NCBI RefSeq assembly: GCF_945906775.1
Contig: NZ_CAMDRE010000001.1
Span: forward strand, 1,054,001-1,118,000
Source: Citrobacter sp. Marseille-Q6884
GTDB taxonomy: Bacteria > Pseudomonadota > Gammaproteobacteria > Enterobacterales > Enterobacteriaceae
Reading direction: 5' to 3'
Length of the DNA: 64,000 nucleotides
Part shown: positions 43,635-52,752 of the stretch, in pieces
How the letters are laid out: every line of letters begins with the position of its first letter
How positions within the stretch are numbered: the first letter of the stretch is position 1
Notes under the pieces: generated by a model
Database searches by the model: none
Told to the model about the DNA's origin: nothing
What the model saw: the letters and a program-made list of their open reading frames with translations, nothing else
Program-made: the position numbers and the translations under genes

Positions 43635-43662
43635 GCCGGATTAGGCGAAGCCGCCATCCGGC
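43635..43662. repeat. REP element after yidC
   Basis: GCCGGATTAGGCGAAGCCG and CCATCCGGC form the usual imperfect REP palindrome, eight bases after the yidC stop, before the terminator. Confidence 0.8.
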
Positions 43663-43681
43663 AAACGGAACATAAAGTAAA

Positions 43682-43706
43682 GGGCGGTCAGATGACCGCC
43701 TTTTTT
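43682..43706 (+). terminator. Terminator of the rpmH-yidC operon
   Basis: GGGCGGTCA-GA-TGACCGCC followed by six T. mnmE starts 24 bases later. Confidence 0.88.
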
Positions 43707-43729
43707 ATTGCATGACGAAGAGACATATC

Positions 43730-45094
43730 ATGAGCCATAACGACACCATCGTCGCTCAGGCCACCCCACCGGGACGTGGTGGTGTGGGTATTCTGCGTAT
43801 CTCTGGCCTTAAAGCACGTGAGGTCGCCGAAACCGTACTGGGCAAACTGCCAAAACCGCGTTATGCCGACTATCTGCCATTTAAAGATGCGGATGGCAGC
43901 GCGCTGGATCAGGGGATTGCCCTGTGGTTTCCCGGCCCCAACTCCTTTACCGGTGAAGACGTTTTAGAGCTTCAGGGTCACGGCGGTCCGGTCATTCTTG
44001 ATCTGCTGTTAAAACGAATTCTGACGATTCCCGGCCTGCGTATTGCCAGACCCGGCGAGTTCTCTGAGCGCGCGTTTCTCAACGATAAACTGGATTTAGC
44101 CCAGGCTGAAGCGATAGCCGACCTGATCGATGCCAGCTCGGAACAAGCTGCGCGCTCGGCGCTGAACTCTCTGCAAGGCGCGTTTTCCGCTCGTGTAAAT
44201 CACCTTGTGGAAGCACTCACTCACCTGCGCATCTACGTGGAAGCCGCGATTGATTTCCCGGATGAGGAGATCGATTTCTTGTCCGACGGCAAAATCGAAG
44301 CGCAACTCAATAACGTCATCACCGACCTTGATGCCGTACGTGCCGAAGCACGCCAGGGCAGCCTGCTGCGTGAAGGGATGAAGGTGGTGATTGCCGGACG
44401 TCCAAACGCAGGTAAATCAAGCCTGCTGAACGCGCTGGCGGGACGTGAAGCGGCAATCGTCACCGATATCGCCGGCACCACCCGTGACGTCCTGCGCGAA
44501 CACATACACATTGACGGGATGCCGCTGCACATCATCGATACCGCCGGTCTGCGCGACGCCAGTGACGAAGTGGAGCGTATTGGTATCGAACGCGCCTGGC
44601 AGGAGATCGAACAGGCCGACCGCGTACTGTTTATGGTTGATGGCACCACCACAGATGCCGTTGACCCGGCTGACATCTGGCCAGACTTTATTGCGCGTCT
44701 GCCAGCGAAACTACCGATCACCGTCGTGCGTAACAAAGCGGATATCACCGGTGAAACGCTGGGCCTTAGCGAAGTAAATGGCCACTCACTGGTTCGCCTC
44801 TCCGCGCGCACCGGCGAAGGTGTGGACGTGCTACGCAACCATCTCAAGCAGAGCATGGGTTTTGAAACCAATATGGAAGGCGGTTTCCTGGCTCGTCGTC
44901 GACACCTGCAGGCACTGGCTGAAGCAGCAGAACATCTCCAGCAAGGTAAAGCTCAGCTGCTGGGCGCGTGGGCGGGAGAATTGCTGGCAGAAGAGCTACG
45001 CCTGGCGCAGCAAAACCTCAGCGAAATTACCGGGGAGTTTACTTCCGACGATCTGCTGGGCAGAATTTTCTCCAGCTTCTGTATCGGTAAATAA
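43730..45094 (+). CDS. mnmE: MnmE (TrmE), tRNA-modifying GTPase
   Basis: A 454-residue GTPase that with MnmG makes the cmnm5 group on wobble uridine of tRNA. N-terminal folate-binding domain (DTIVAQATPPGRGGVGILRISG), helical domain, G domain with P-loop GRPNAGKSSLLN near 222, DTAGLRDA and NKAD, and the catalytic C-terminal CIGK. The ATG at 43730 gives the E. coli length; an ATG six codons upstream is less likely. Confidence 0.97.
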   Translation: MSHNDTIVAQATPPGRGGVGILRISGLKAREVAETVLGKLPKPRYADYLPFKDADGSALDQGIALWFPGPNSFTGEDVLELQGHGGPVILDLLLKRILTIPGLRIARPGEFSERAFLNDKLDLAQAEAIADLIDASSEQAARSALNSLQGAFSARVNHLVEALTHLRIYVEAAIDFPDEEIDFLSDGKIEAQLNNVITDLDAVRAEARQGSLLREGMKVVIAGRPNAGKSSLLNALAGREAAIVTDIAGTTRDVLREHIHIDGMPLHIIDTAGLRDASDEVERIGIERAWQEIEQADRVLFMVDGTTTDAVDPADIWPDFIARLPAKLPITVVRNKADITGETLGLSEVNGHSLVRLSARTGEGVDVLRNHLKQSMGFETNMEGGFLARRRHLQALAEAAEHLQQGKAQLLGAWAGELLAEELRLAQQNLSEITGEFTSDDLLGRIFSSFCIGK

Positions 45095-45102
45095 CGGTGT
45101 CT

Positions 45103-45130
45103 GACCCGGTAGCACGATGCTTACCGGGTC
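45103..45130. repeat. REP-like hairpin after mnmE
   Basis: GACCCGGTA and TACCGGGTC, perfect nine-base arms, eight bases after the mnmE stop. It resembles one arm of a REP cluster and may end or stabilise the message. The tnaCAB genes that follow mnmE in E. coli are absent. Confidence 0.6.
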
Positions 45131-45245
45131 TATGGCATCCGGCAATATGTGATTTCCTTTCAGGAAATCACTGTTGTCCAAATGGCAACTCGCACGACTG
45201 ACTCTCTCCCCGTATTCTTAGCGCCACACTCACCATGAGGTCGCT

Positions 45246-46427
45246 ATGACACGCTTTCTAATCTGCAGCTTTGCCCTTGTTTTACTCTATCCAGCCGGAA
45301 TCGATATGTATCTGGTGGGATTACCGCGAATTGCCGCCGATCTGAATGCCAGCGAAGCACAGCTACATATCGCGTTCTCCGTTTACCTTGCCGGGATGGC
45401 AACAGCGATGTTGTTCGCGGGTAAAGTTGCCGATCAGTCAGGGCGAAAACCGGTGGCGATTGTAGGCGCTCTCATCTTTATTTTCGCTTCTGCCCTGTGT
45501 TCATTTGCCGAGAGCGGTACGCCATTCCTGGTAGGACGTTTTATTCAGGGCGTGGGAGCGGGCTGCTGTTACGTGGTGGCGTTTGCAATACTGCGGGATA
45601 CGCTCGATGACCGCCGCCGGGCAAAGGTGTTATCACTATTGAACGGTATCACCTGTATCGTGCCGGTACTGGCTCCGGTGATGGGTCATCTGATTATGCT
45701 CAAATACCCCTGGCAGAGCCTGTTCTACACGATGATCGGCATGGGGGTGGCTGTTTGCCTGTTGTCGGTGTTTATCCTGCGAGAATCGCGTCCGGCAACG
45801 CTCCTGACGTCGGCCGGAAGCGCCCCACGCGCGGAGTCACTGATAAACCGCTTTTTCCTGAGTCGCCTGGCGATTACCACCCTCAGCGTGTCGGTCATAC
45901 TCACCTTTGTGAATACGTCACCTGTGCTGCTGATGGAAGTGATGGGTTTCGACCGCGGTGAGTACGCCACCACGATGGCAATGACCGCAGGTATCAGTAT
46001 GGCGGTCTCATTTTCCACACCGTTTGCGCTGAGCCTGTTTAAACCTCGCACTCTGATGCTAACCTCACAGGCGCTTTTCCTCGCCGCAGGCGTCGTGTTA
46101 ACGCTCGCCAATACGCACGCGCTCACCCTGTTCGGGTTGACCTTGATCTGCGCGGGATTCTCGGTTGGGTTTGGCGTCGCCATGAGCCAGGCACTGGGCC
46201 CCTTCTCGCTGCGTGCTGGCGTAGCCAGCTCCACGTTAGGGATTGCCCAGGTTTGCGGTTCCTCACTGTGGATTTGGCTGGCGGCTATCCTTGGCCTCGA
46301 TTCGCTGAATATGCTGATCGGGATTCTGATTGGTTGTAGCATAGTAAGCATCATGCTGATTATCACTGTTGCTCCCGACCGGTCCACACCAACTCATGAA
46401 GAAATCCCTCAGCAGCCTCGATCTTAA
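45246..46427 (+). CDS. mdtL: MdtL, multidrug resistance MFS transporter
   Basis: A 393-residue DHA1-family drug:H+ antiporter with 12 membrane segments. Motif FAGKVADQSGRKPVAI after segment 2 and segment 5 motif GITCIVPVLAPVMGHLIM are visible. It matches E. coli MdtL, linked to chloramphenicol tolerance. ATGAGGTCGCT precedes the start. Its end overlaps the yidZ start by 32 bases. Confidence 0.95.
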   Translation: MTRFLICSFALVLLYPAGIDMYLVGLPRIAADLNASEAQLHIAFSVYLAGMATAMLFAGKVADQSGRKPVAIVGALIFIFASALCSFAESGTPFLVGRFIQGVGAGCCYVVAFAILRDTLDDRRRAKVLSLLNGITCIVPVLAPVMGHLIMLKYPWQSLFYTMIGMGVAVCLLSVFILRESRPATLLTSAGSAPRAESLINRFFLSRLAITTLSVSVILTFVNTSPVLLMEVMGFDRGEYATTMAMTAGISMAVSFSTPFALSLFKPRTLMLTSQALFLAAGVVLTLANTHALTLFGLTLICAGFSVGFGVAMSQALGPFSLRAGVASSTLGIAQVCGSSLWIWLAAILGLDSLNMLIGILIGCSIVSIMLIITVAPDRSTPTHEEIPQQPRS

Positions 46428-47355
46428 TTTACTGCTCTGCCTGCAGCTCCTGATGCAGGAGCGCAGCGTAACCAAAACCGCCAAACGGATGAACGTCACC
46501 CCGTCGGCGGTCAGTAAGTCGCTGTCGAAACTGAGAGTCTGGTTTGACGATCCGCTGTTTGTAAATACCCCGCTGGGGCTGACGCCGACACCGCTGATGG
46601 TCAGCATGGAGCAAAACCTGGCGGAGTGGATGCAGATGGGCAACCAACTGCTCGATAAACCGCATCACGAATCTCCCCGTGGGTTGAAGTTTGATCTGGT
46701 CGCCGAAACGCCGCTGGTGATGATCATGTTCAACGCGCTCTCACAGCAGATCTATCAGCGTTATCCACAGGCGACGATCAAAGTGCGCAACTGGGATTAC
46801 GATTCGCTGGACGCGATTATTCGCGGTGAGGTTGATATCGGTTTTACCGGCCGCGAAAGTCATCCGCGCTCACGCGAACTACTGAGCCTGCTGCCATTAT
46901 CGATCGATTACGAGGTCCTGTTTTCCGATCTTCCCTGCGTCTGGCTGCGTGAGGATCACCCGGCGTTGCAGGAAGAGTGGAACCTGGAGACATTCCTGCG
47001 CTATCCCCATATCAGCATCAGTTGGGAGCAAAGCGATACCTGGGCGCTGGATGATGTTCTTCAGGAGATGGGACGCGAGCGCACGATTGCTCTGAGTCTG
47101 CCGGGTTTTGAGCAGTCGCTGTTTATGGCCGCGCAGCCGGATCATGCGTTGATAGCGACCGCTCCGCTTTATTGCCAGCGTTATAATCAGCTCCACCAGC
47201 TTCCGTTAGTGTCGCGTCCTCTGCCATTTGAGGCTGCACAACGGGAAAAAATGCGCGTGCCGTTCACCCTCCTTTGGCACAAACGCAACAGCCACAATCC
47301 GAAGATCGTCTGGCTAAAAGAGACGATAAAAAAACTTTATCGCGATATGTCCTGA
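46396..47355 (+). CDS. yidZ: YidZ, LysR-type regulator
   Basis: A 319-residue LysR protein with N-terminal winged helix (RSVTKTAKRMNVTPSAVSKSLSKLR, about residues 23-47) and an effector domain. Same length as E. coli YidZ, connected to nitric-oxide tolerance in anaerobic cells. The ATG at 46396 lies inside the mdtL 3' end, suggesting coupled translation; an ATG 27 bases further up is rejected by match. Confidence 0.93.
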   Translation: MKKSLSSLDLNLLLCLQLLMQERSVTKTAKRMNVTPSAVSKSLSKLRVWFDDPLFVNTPLGLTPTPLMVSMEQNLAEWMQMGNQLLDKPHHESPRGLKFDLVAETPLVMIMFNALSQQIYQRYPQATIKVRNWDYDSLDAIIRGEVDIGFTGRESHPRSRELLSLLPLSIDYEVLFSDLPCVWLREDHPALQEEWNLETFLRYPHISISWEQSDTWALDDVLQEMGRERTIALSLPGFEQSLFMAAQPDHALIATAPLYCQRYNQLHQLPLVSRPLPFEAAQREKMRVPFTLLWHKRNSHNPKIVWLKETIKKLYRDMS

Positions 47356-47522
47356 CGATCCCTCACCAAAACTGGCGTTAAATTAACCACATTTGCGACA
47401 GAAATGTAAATGTCACGTAATGCCTGCCGTTTTTGCCTGTTTTTTGCCCAGCAAAGCCTACCTATAGGCCGTGTAAATGTTACTCTGATAATAATTACGG
47501 ACCATTAATCACGGAGCGAAAA

Positions 47523-48272
47523 ATGGCGACACATTTTGCCAGAGGGATTCTTACGGAGGGACACCTGGTTTCAGTTCGCCTCCCCACTCCATGTCACATT
47601 GAAGCAAGAAGCTTACCCAGTCACCGCCAAACACGTTTCCTGGCCTCCAGAAGCCTTCTGGCTGAACTGATGTTTATGCTGTACGGCATCCAGACACTGC
47701 CAGAAATTATTATTGAGGCCAAGGGTAAGCCCGTCTTTCGCGATAAAAACCTGCCAGGCTTTTCTATTTCCTATGCCGGGAATATCGTCGGCGTCGCACT
47801 GACAACGGAAGGGACATGCGGCCTGGATATGGAACTTCAGCGAGCAACCCGCGGTTTTCATCATCCACATGTGACGGAAACGTATCATTTTTCCAGCAAC
47901 GAAAATCTGTGGATCAACAATCAAAGCGATCCCGCTGAAGCACGCGCGCAGCTGATTACTCTGCGCCAGAGCGTACTTAAACTCACCGGCGATGTGTGTA
48001 ACGACGATCCACGCGAACTCCAGCTATTACCTGGTGCGGGACGTCTGAAATGCGCTCATGTCGCGCAGATTGAAGCCCTTTGCGATGCGGAAGATGTACT
48101 GGTGTGGTCGGTCGCGGTCTCGCCAACCATTGAAAAGCTCAAGGTTTGGGAGTTTGATGGTAAACAGGACTGGAAAAGTTTGCCCGATATCCAGACTCGC
48201 GCCAATGAGCCGACGGGGCGCCTGATCCGGTTTTCTCAATTATCTGCCGCAAAGAGCCATACGGTTAGCTGA
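47523..48272 (+). CDS. yieE: YieE, putative 4'-phosphopantetheinyl transferase family protein
   Basis: A 249-residue protein with the ACPS-like pattern: KGKPVF...LPGFSISYAGN, then GLDMELQRA, and LRQSVLKLTGD in place of the usual W-x-x-K-E-A-x-x-K. The GLDME core keeps metal-binding Asp and Glu, but the K-E-A motif is weak, so activity is uncertain. It matches E. coli YieE. The ATG at 47523 follows GGAGCGAAAA. yieF follows after 30 bases. Confidence 0.87.
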   Translation: MATHFARGILTEGHLVSVRLPTPCHIEARSLPSHRQTRFLASRSLLAELMFMLYGIQTLPEIIIEAKGKPVFRDKNLPGFSISYAGNIVGVALTTEGTCGLDMELQRATRGFHHPHVTETYHFSSNENLWINNQSDPAEARAQLITLRQSVLKLTGDVCNDDPRELQLLPGAGRLKCAHVAQIEALCDAEDVLVWSVAVSPTIEKLKVWEFDGKQDWKSLPDIQTRANEPTGRLIRFSQLSAAKSHTVS

Positions 48273-48302
48273 TTTAACCTTCATGATGAAACAGGAGTAA
48301 CC

Positions 48303-48869
48303 ATGTCTGAAACATTGAATGTTGTTACGTTACTGGGGAGCCTGCGCAAAGGTTCATTTAATGGAATGGTTGCCCGTACGCTGCCAAAAATAGCCCCTGC
48401 GGGCATGGAAGTTAATGCGTTACCGTCCATTGGCGACATCCCACTGTACGACGCAGACCTCCAGCAGGAAGACGGTTTTCCGGCAAGCGTAGAAGCGCTG
48501 GCGGAACAAATCAGGAAAGCGGATGGCGTGGTTATCGTGACGCCGGAATATAACTACTCTGTTCCGGGTGGGTTAAAGAATGCCATCGACTGGCTGTCTC
48601 GCCTGCCCGACCAGCCGCTGGCGGGTAAACCGGTTCTGATTCAAACCAGCTCAATGGGCGGTATCGGCGGTGCGCGTTGTCAGTACCACCTGCGCCAGAT
48701 TCTGGTATTCCTTGATGCGATGGTGATGAACAAGCCGGAATTTATGGGCGGCGTCATTCAGAACAAAGTAGACCCGCAAACGGGAGAAGTGATCGACCAA
48801 AGTACGCTGGACCATCTGACTGGCCAGCTAACCGCATTTGGCGATTATATTCAGCGGGTTAAAGCGTAA
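48303..48869 (+). CDS. chrR: YieF (ChrR), NAD(P)H:quinone / chromate reductase
   Basis: A 188-residue flavodoxin-like FMN reductase. FMN phosphate loop GSLRKGSFN and the PEYNYSVPGGLKNAIDW motif are visible; length equals that of E. coli. Reduces quinones by two electrons and can reduce chromate. ACAGGAGTAACC precedes the ATG. In E. coli the gene is also named yieF. Confidence 0.94.
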   Translation: MSETLNVVTLLGSLRKGSFNGMVARTLPKIAPAGMEVNALPSIGDIPLYDADLQQEDGFPASVEALAEQIRKADGVVIVTPEYNYSVPGGLKNAIDWLSRLPDQPLAGKPVLIQTSSMGGIGGARCQYHLRQILVFLDAMVMNKPEFMGGVIQNKVDPQTGEVIDQSTLDHLTGQLTAFGDYIQRVKA

Positions 48870-48870
48870 A

Positions 48871-48910
48871 AGAAAAAGCCCGGCAAGAGATATGCCGGGC
48901 TTCTTTTTCT
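48871..48910. terminator. Bidirectional terminator between yieF and adeP
   Basis: AGCCCGGCA and TGCCGGGCT with A-rich and T-rich flanks on both sides. It can serve both convergent genes. Confidence 0.85.
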
Positions 48911-48929
48911 AAGGCCGTGTCAGCAACGC

Positions 48930-50267
48930 TTAGTGCGCGTCGATAAACACAATCTTCAGGATAAACAGCAGTGCGACAACAATGACGCATGGGCTGAGAT
49001 CGCGGAAACGCCCGGTACCGATTTTCATCACGCAGTAGGAAATAAAGCCCAGCGCGATACCTTCGGTAATGGAGAAGCTAAACGGCATCATTACCGCAGT
49101 AATAAAGGCCGGAACCGCTTCTGTCAGGTCATCCCACTTCACGCGCGACAGGCTGGACGTCATCAGTACGCCAACATAAATCAGCGCACCGGCAGCCGCA
49201 TAGCCCGGTACCATTCCCGCCAGCGGCGACAGGAAGATAACCAGCAGGAACAACAAGCCGACAACAACTGCCGTCAGGCCGGTACGCCCGCCGACAGAAA
49301 CCCCGGAAGAGGATTCAATATACGCGGTAACAGAAGACGTACCGATAAATGCACCAGTAACAGACGATACGCTATCCACAAACAGCGCCTGTTTCATGCG
49401 CGGGAACTTACCTTTGGCATCTGCCAGTCCGGCTTTATCGGTCACGCCAATCAGCGTACCGGAGGAGTCGAACAGGTTAACCAGCATGAAAGAGAAAATA
49501 ACGCCCGCCAGGCCAATGTTAAACGAACCCGCCAGATCAACATGCCCAATCACCGACATAACGCTCGGCGGCGCAGAAACGATACCGTTGTAGTGGACAT
49601 CGCCCAGCAACCATCCCAGCAGCGTGGTAACGATGATGGAGACCAGCACCGCCGCGTGAATGTTGCGGGAAGCCAGAATCGCGATGATAAAGAAGCCCAG
49701 TACGCCCAGCAGTACGCTGTGGGAAGTCAGATTTCCGATGGAAACCAGCGTATCTTTATTCGCCACGATAACGCCGGCGTTTTTCAGCCCCATCATGCCG
49801 ATGAACAGGCCGATACCGCTGGTGATGCCCACGCGCAGGCTGACCGGAATATTGGCGATCATCCAGTAACGCACGCGGAAAATCGTCAACAACAGCAGAC
49901 CAATCGCGCCCCAGAAGATAGCGCCCATACCAATCTGCCATGACAGTCCCATCGCCCCGACAACCACGAAGGCGAAGAATGCGTTCAGCCCCATCGCAGG
50001 CGCAAGCGCAACCGGCAGGTTGGCAAACAGGCCCATCAGGATGCTACCAAATGCAGCAATCAGACAGGTGGTAACGAAGACTGCGCTGGTATCCATGCCA
50101 GCAACGCCAAGAATTTGCGGGTTAACAAAAACGATGTACACCATCGTCAGGAATGTGGTGAAACCGGCGATCACTTCGGTCCGCGCCGTCGTGCCATGTT
50201 CGCGCAGTTTGAACACGCGTTCCAGCATCCCCTGGCCAGAAGCCTGGGTTGTGTGTTGTTGACTCAT
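48930..50267 (-). CDS. adeP: AdeP, high-affinity adenine permease
   Basis: A 445-residue NCS2 permease, paralogue of AdeQ (8046-9380), with the same motifs: GFTTFLTMVYIVFVNPQIL, LAPAMGLNAFFAFVV, LFDSSGTLIGVTDKAG. It matches E. coli AdeP (YieG). The ATG at 50267 gives the E. coli length (in-frame ATG two codons up is possible). A PurR-like box lies about 100 bases upstream. Confidence 0.95.
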   Translation of the reverse strand: MSQQHTTQASGQGMLERVFKLREHGTTARTEVIAGFTTFLTMVYIVFVNPQILGVAGMDTSAVFVTTCLIAAFGSILMGLFANLPVALAPAMGLNAFFAFVVVGAMGLSWQIGMGAIFWGAIGLLLLTIFRVRYWMIANIPVSLRVGITSGIGLFIGMMGLKNAGVIVANKDTLVSIGNLTSHSVLLGVLGFFIIAILASRNIHAAVLVSIIVTTLLGWLLGDVHYNGIVSAPPSVMSVIGHVDLAGSFNIGLAGVIFSFMLVNLFDSSGTLIGVTDKAGLADAKGKFPRMKQALFVDSVSSVTGAFIGTSSVTAYIESSSGVSVGGRTGLTAVVVGLLFLLVIFLSPLAGMVPGYAAAGALIYVGVLMTSSLSRVKWDDLTEAVPAFITAVMMPFSFSITEGIALGFISYCVMKIGTGRFRDLSPCVIVVALLFILKIVFIDAH

Positions 50268-50368
50268 TATCAATTTCCGAACAAGGAGGGAAAATTCGTC
50301 GCTATCCTATACCAAAATGCGACAATAGGGTTGGGTTATGAGCAACTTTTTTCATTGATTTTGCTTAT

Positions 50369-50384
50369 ACGGCAACGATTGCGT
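50369..50384. promoter_or_regulatory. PurR-like operator between adeP and yieH
   Basis: ACGGCAACGATTGCGT matches the PurR consensus ACGCAAACGTTTGCGT at 13 of 16 positions. Adenine import by AdeP is expected to be under purine control; the site is also about 50 bases before yieH. Confidence 0.7.
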
Positions 50385-50434
50385 CACCGCATTCTGCATT
50401 ACGTAAACGTTAAACTTGTTAAAATGGAAATGAC

Positions 50435-51100
50435 ATGTCCCAGATAGAAGCCGTATTTTTTGACTGTGACGGTACCCTTGTCGACAGTGAAGTAATTTGT
50501 TCCCGCGCGTATGTCAGCATGTTCCAGGCGTTTGGCATTACGCTCGATCTTGAAGAGATTTTTAAGCGCTTCAAAGGGGTAAAGCTCTACGAAATCATCG
50601 ACATTATCAACGAAGAGCACGGTGTCGAACTGGCAAAAGCCGATTTAGAACCGGTTTACCGCGCTGAGGTCGCACGCCTGTTCGATACTGAACTGGAGGT
50701 GATTAAGGGGGCCAATGCGCTGCTGGACAGCATGGCTGTGCCCATGTGCGTGGTGTCTAATGGACCGGTCAGCAAAATGCAGCACTCGTTGGGCAAACTG
50801 GGCATGTTGCATCATTTCCCGGATTTACTGTTCAGCGGCTACGATATTCAGCGCTGGAAGCCCGATCCGGCGCTAATGTTCCATGCGGCGAAAGCGATGA
50901 ACGTTAACGTGGAGAACTGCATTCTGGTGGATGATTCCAGTGCAGGCGCGCAGTCAGGGATTGCCGCGGGAATGGAGGTGTTCTACTTCTGCGCCGATCC
51001 GCACAATAAACCGATCGATCACCCCAAAGTGACGACGTTTACCGATCTGGCACAGTTGCCTGAATTGTGGAAAGCGCGCGGGTGGAATATTACGCGTTAA
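50435..51100 (+). CDS. yieH: YieH, HAD-family phosphatase
   Basis: A 221-residue HAD hydrolase of subfamily IA. Motif I FFDCDGTLVDSE (Asp10, Asp12), motif II VSNGP, motif III Lys in RWKPDPAL, motif IV DDSSAGAQSG. Matches E. coli YieH, active on small phosphates such as 6-phosphogluconate in vitro. The start is divergent from adeP and shares its upstream region. Confidence 0.94.
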   Translation: MSQIEAVFFDCDGTLVDSEVICSRAYVSMFQAFGITLDLEEIFKRFKGVKLYEIIDIINEEHGVELAKADLEPVYRAEVARLFDTELEVIKGANALLDSMAVPMCVVSNGPVSKMQHSLGKLGMLHHFPDLLFSGYDIQRWKPDPALMFHAAKAMNVNVENCILVDDSSAGAQSGIAAGMEVFYFCADPHNKPIDHPKVTTFTDLAQLPELWKARGWNITR

Positions 51101-51107
51101 CTGAAAT

Positions 51108-51173
51108 GCCGGATAGCGCGAGCGCTTATCCGGCCTGTATCGCCTGGAGACCCGGTAAGCTTGCGCCTCCGGG
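51108..51173. repeat. REP cluster between yieH and phoU
   Basis: GCCGGATAGCGCGAGCGCTT with ATCCGGC (51108-51134) is a REP palindrome; CCCGGTAAGC...CTCCGGG (51151-51173) is a second, weaker one. Both lie at the 3' ends of convergent genes. Confidence 0.75.
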
Positions 51174-51187
51174 CAATTGATGGCGGG

Positions 51188-51913
51188 TTACTCTTTCGGA
51201 TCTTTACCCGCCAGCAACTTATCCAGCTCATCGCCGCCCACGTGACGGAAATCTTGTCCCTTCACGAAGTAGAAGATGTATTCACAGATGTTCTGACAAC
51301 GGTCGCCGATACGCTCGATAGAGCGCGCGCAGAACAGCGCAGTCAGTACGCTTGGAATCGTTCGCGGATCTTCCATCATATAAGTCATCAGTTGACGTAC
51401 GATGCCCTCATATTCCTGGTCAACTTTCTTATCTTCACGGTAAATACGCACCGCTTCGTCCAGATCCATTCGCGCAAACGCATCCAGCACATCATGCAGC
51501 ATTTGCACGGTGTGACGCCCCAGCGACTCCAGACTCACCAGCAGTGGCTGGTGCTGCTGAGAGAATTTTTCCAGCGCGGTACGACAGATTTTATCTGCCA
51601 CATCACCAATGCGTTCCAGCTCAGCGATGGTTTTGATGATCGCCATCACCAGACGCAGGTCGCTCGCCGTCGGCTGGCGTTTCGCAATAATACGCACGCA
51701 GGCTTCATCGATCGCCACTTCCATCATGTTGACGTTCTTGTCGCCCTCAATGACGCGCTTCGCCAGCTCGCTATCCTGATTGTGCATCGCAGTAATCGCA
51801 TCAGATAGCTGCTGCTCGACCATGCCGCCCATGGTCATCACCTGGGTACGGATGCTTTCCAGCTCTGCATTGAACTGGCCGGAAATATGTTTATTAAGAT
51901 TAAGGTTATCCAC
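51188..51913 (-). CDS. phoU: PhoU, negative regulator of the Pho regulon
   Basis: A 241-residue all-helical protein of two PhoU repeats, including QLSDAITAMHNQDSELAKRVIEGD and the metal-binding E/D-x-x-x-D patterns in each repeat (RIGDVADKICRT, RIGDRCQNICEY). It links the PstSCAB transporter to PhoR. Last gene of pstSCAB-phoU, 14 bases after pstB. Confidence 0.96.
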   Translation of the reverse strand: MDNLNLNKHISGQFNAELESIRTQVMTMGGMVEQQLSDAITAMHNQDSELAKRVIEGDKNVNMMEVAIDEACVRIIAKRQPTASDLRLVMAIIKTIAELERIGDVADKICRTALEKFSQQHQPLLVSLESLGRHTVQMLHDVLDAFARMDLDEAVRIYREDKKVDQEYEGIVRQLMTYMMEDPRTIPSVLTALFCARSIERIGDRCQNICEYIFYFVKGQDFRHVGGDELDKLLAGKDPKE

Positions 51914-51927
51914 AACAAGCTCCTGAA

Positions 51928-52701
51928 TCAGCCGTAACGACCGGTGATGTAGTCTTCAGTTTGTTTCTTCGCGGGCTTGGTGAACAGATCGTCCGTGTTG
52001 CTGAACTCAATCAACTCGCCCAGGTACATAAACGCCGTATGATCGGAACAACGTGCAGCCTGCTGCATGTTGTGGGTGACGATCACAACGGTGTAATCCT
52101 CTTTAAGTTCGGTGATCAGCTCTTCGATACGCCCGGTAGAGATCGGGTCAAGCGCAGAGCATGGCTCATCCAGCAGCAAGACTTCCGGGCGAATGGCGAT
52201 ACCCCGCGCAATGCACAAACGCTGCTGCTGACCACCGGAGAGAGAGTATCCGCTCTGGTGTAATTTATCTTTGGTTTCGTTCCATAATGCGGCTTTGGTC
52301 AATGCCCATTGCACGCGCTCGTCCATATCCGCACGGGAGAGCTTTTCAAACAGACGTACACCAAACGCAATGTTGTCGTAGATGGACATCGGGAACGGCG
52401 TCGGTTTCTGGAACACCATCCCCACTTTGGCGCGAAGCAGGGCGATATCCTGGGTATTGGTGAGAATATTGTCACCATCCAGCAGGATTTCACCTTCTGC
52501 ACGCTGCTCAGGGTACAGTGCAAACATTTTGTTGAAAGTACGCAGCAGCGTCGATTTACCACAGCCTGACGGCCCGATAAACGCAGTCACCTGGTTCTTA
52601 GCGATATCCAGGTTGATGTTCTTCAGGGCATGGAATTTGCCGTAGTAGAAGTTCAAATCACGAACCTGAATCTTACCCGGAGCAGTATCAACCATACTCA
52701 T
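51928..52701 (-). CDS. pstB: PstB, phosphate ABC transporter ATPase
   Basis: A 257-residue ABC ATPase. Walker A GPSGCGKST, Q loop, signature LSGGQQQRLCIARG, Walker B VLLLDEPCSALDP and H loop VTHNMQQ. The ATG at 52701 (MSMVDTAP) gives the E. coli length; an in-frame ATG 42 bases up is rejected. Powers phosphate import through PstA/PstC. Confidence 0.97.
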   Translation of the reverse strand: MSMVDTAPGKIQVRDLNFYYGKFHALKNINLDIAKNQVTAFIGPSGCGKSTLLRTFNKMFALYPEQRAEGEILLDGDNILTNTQDIALLRAKVGMVFQKPTPFPMSIYDNIAFGVRLFEKLSRADMDERVQWALTKAALWNETKDKLHQSGYSLSGGQQQRLCIARGIAIRPEVLLLDEPCSALDPISTGRIEELITELKEDYTVVIVTHNMQQAARCSDHTAFMYLGELIEFSNTDDLFTKPAKKQTEDYITGRYG

Positions 52702-52752
52702 TTCAATCTCGTCCTCATCCGGTGCCGCCGTCGTTGGCCGCACCGTAAAAAA

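Noticed and set aside
48933..49943. 336-codon frame on the + strand opposite adeP
   Set aside because: Antisense shadow of a permease gene, with Asn/Gln/Arg-rich nonsense sequence.
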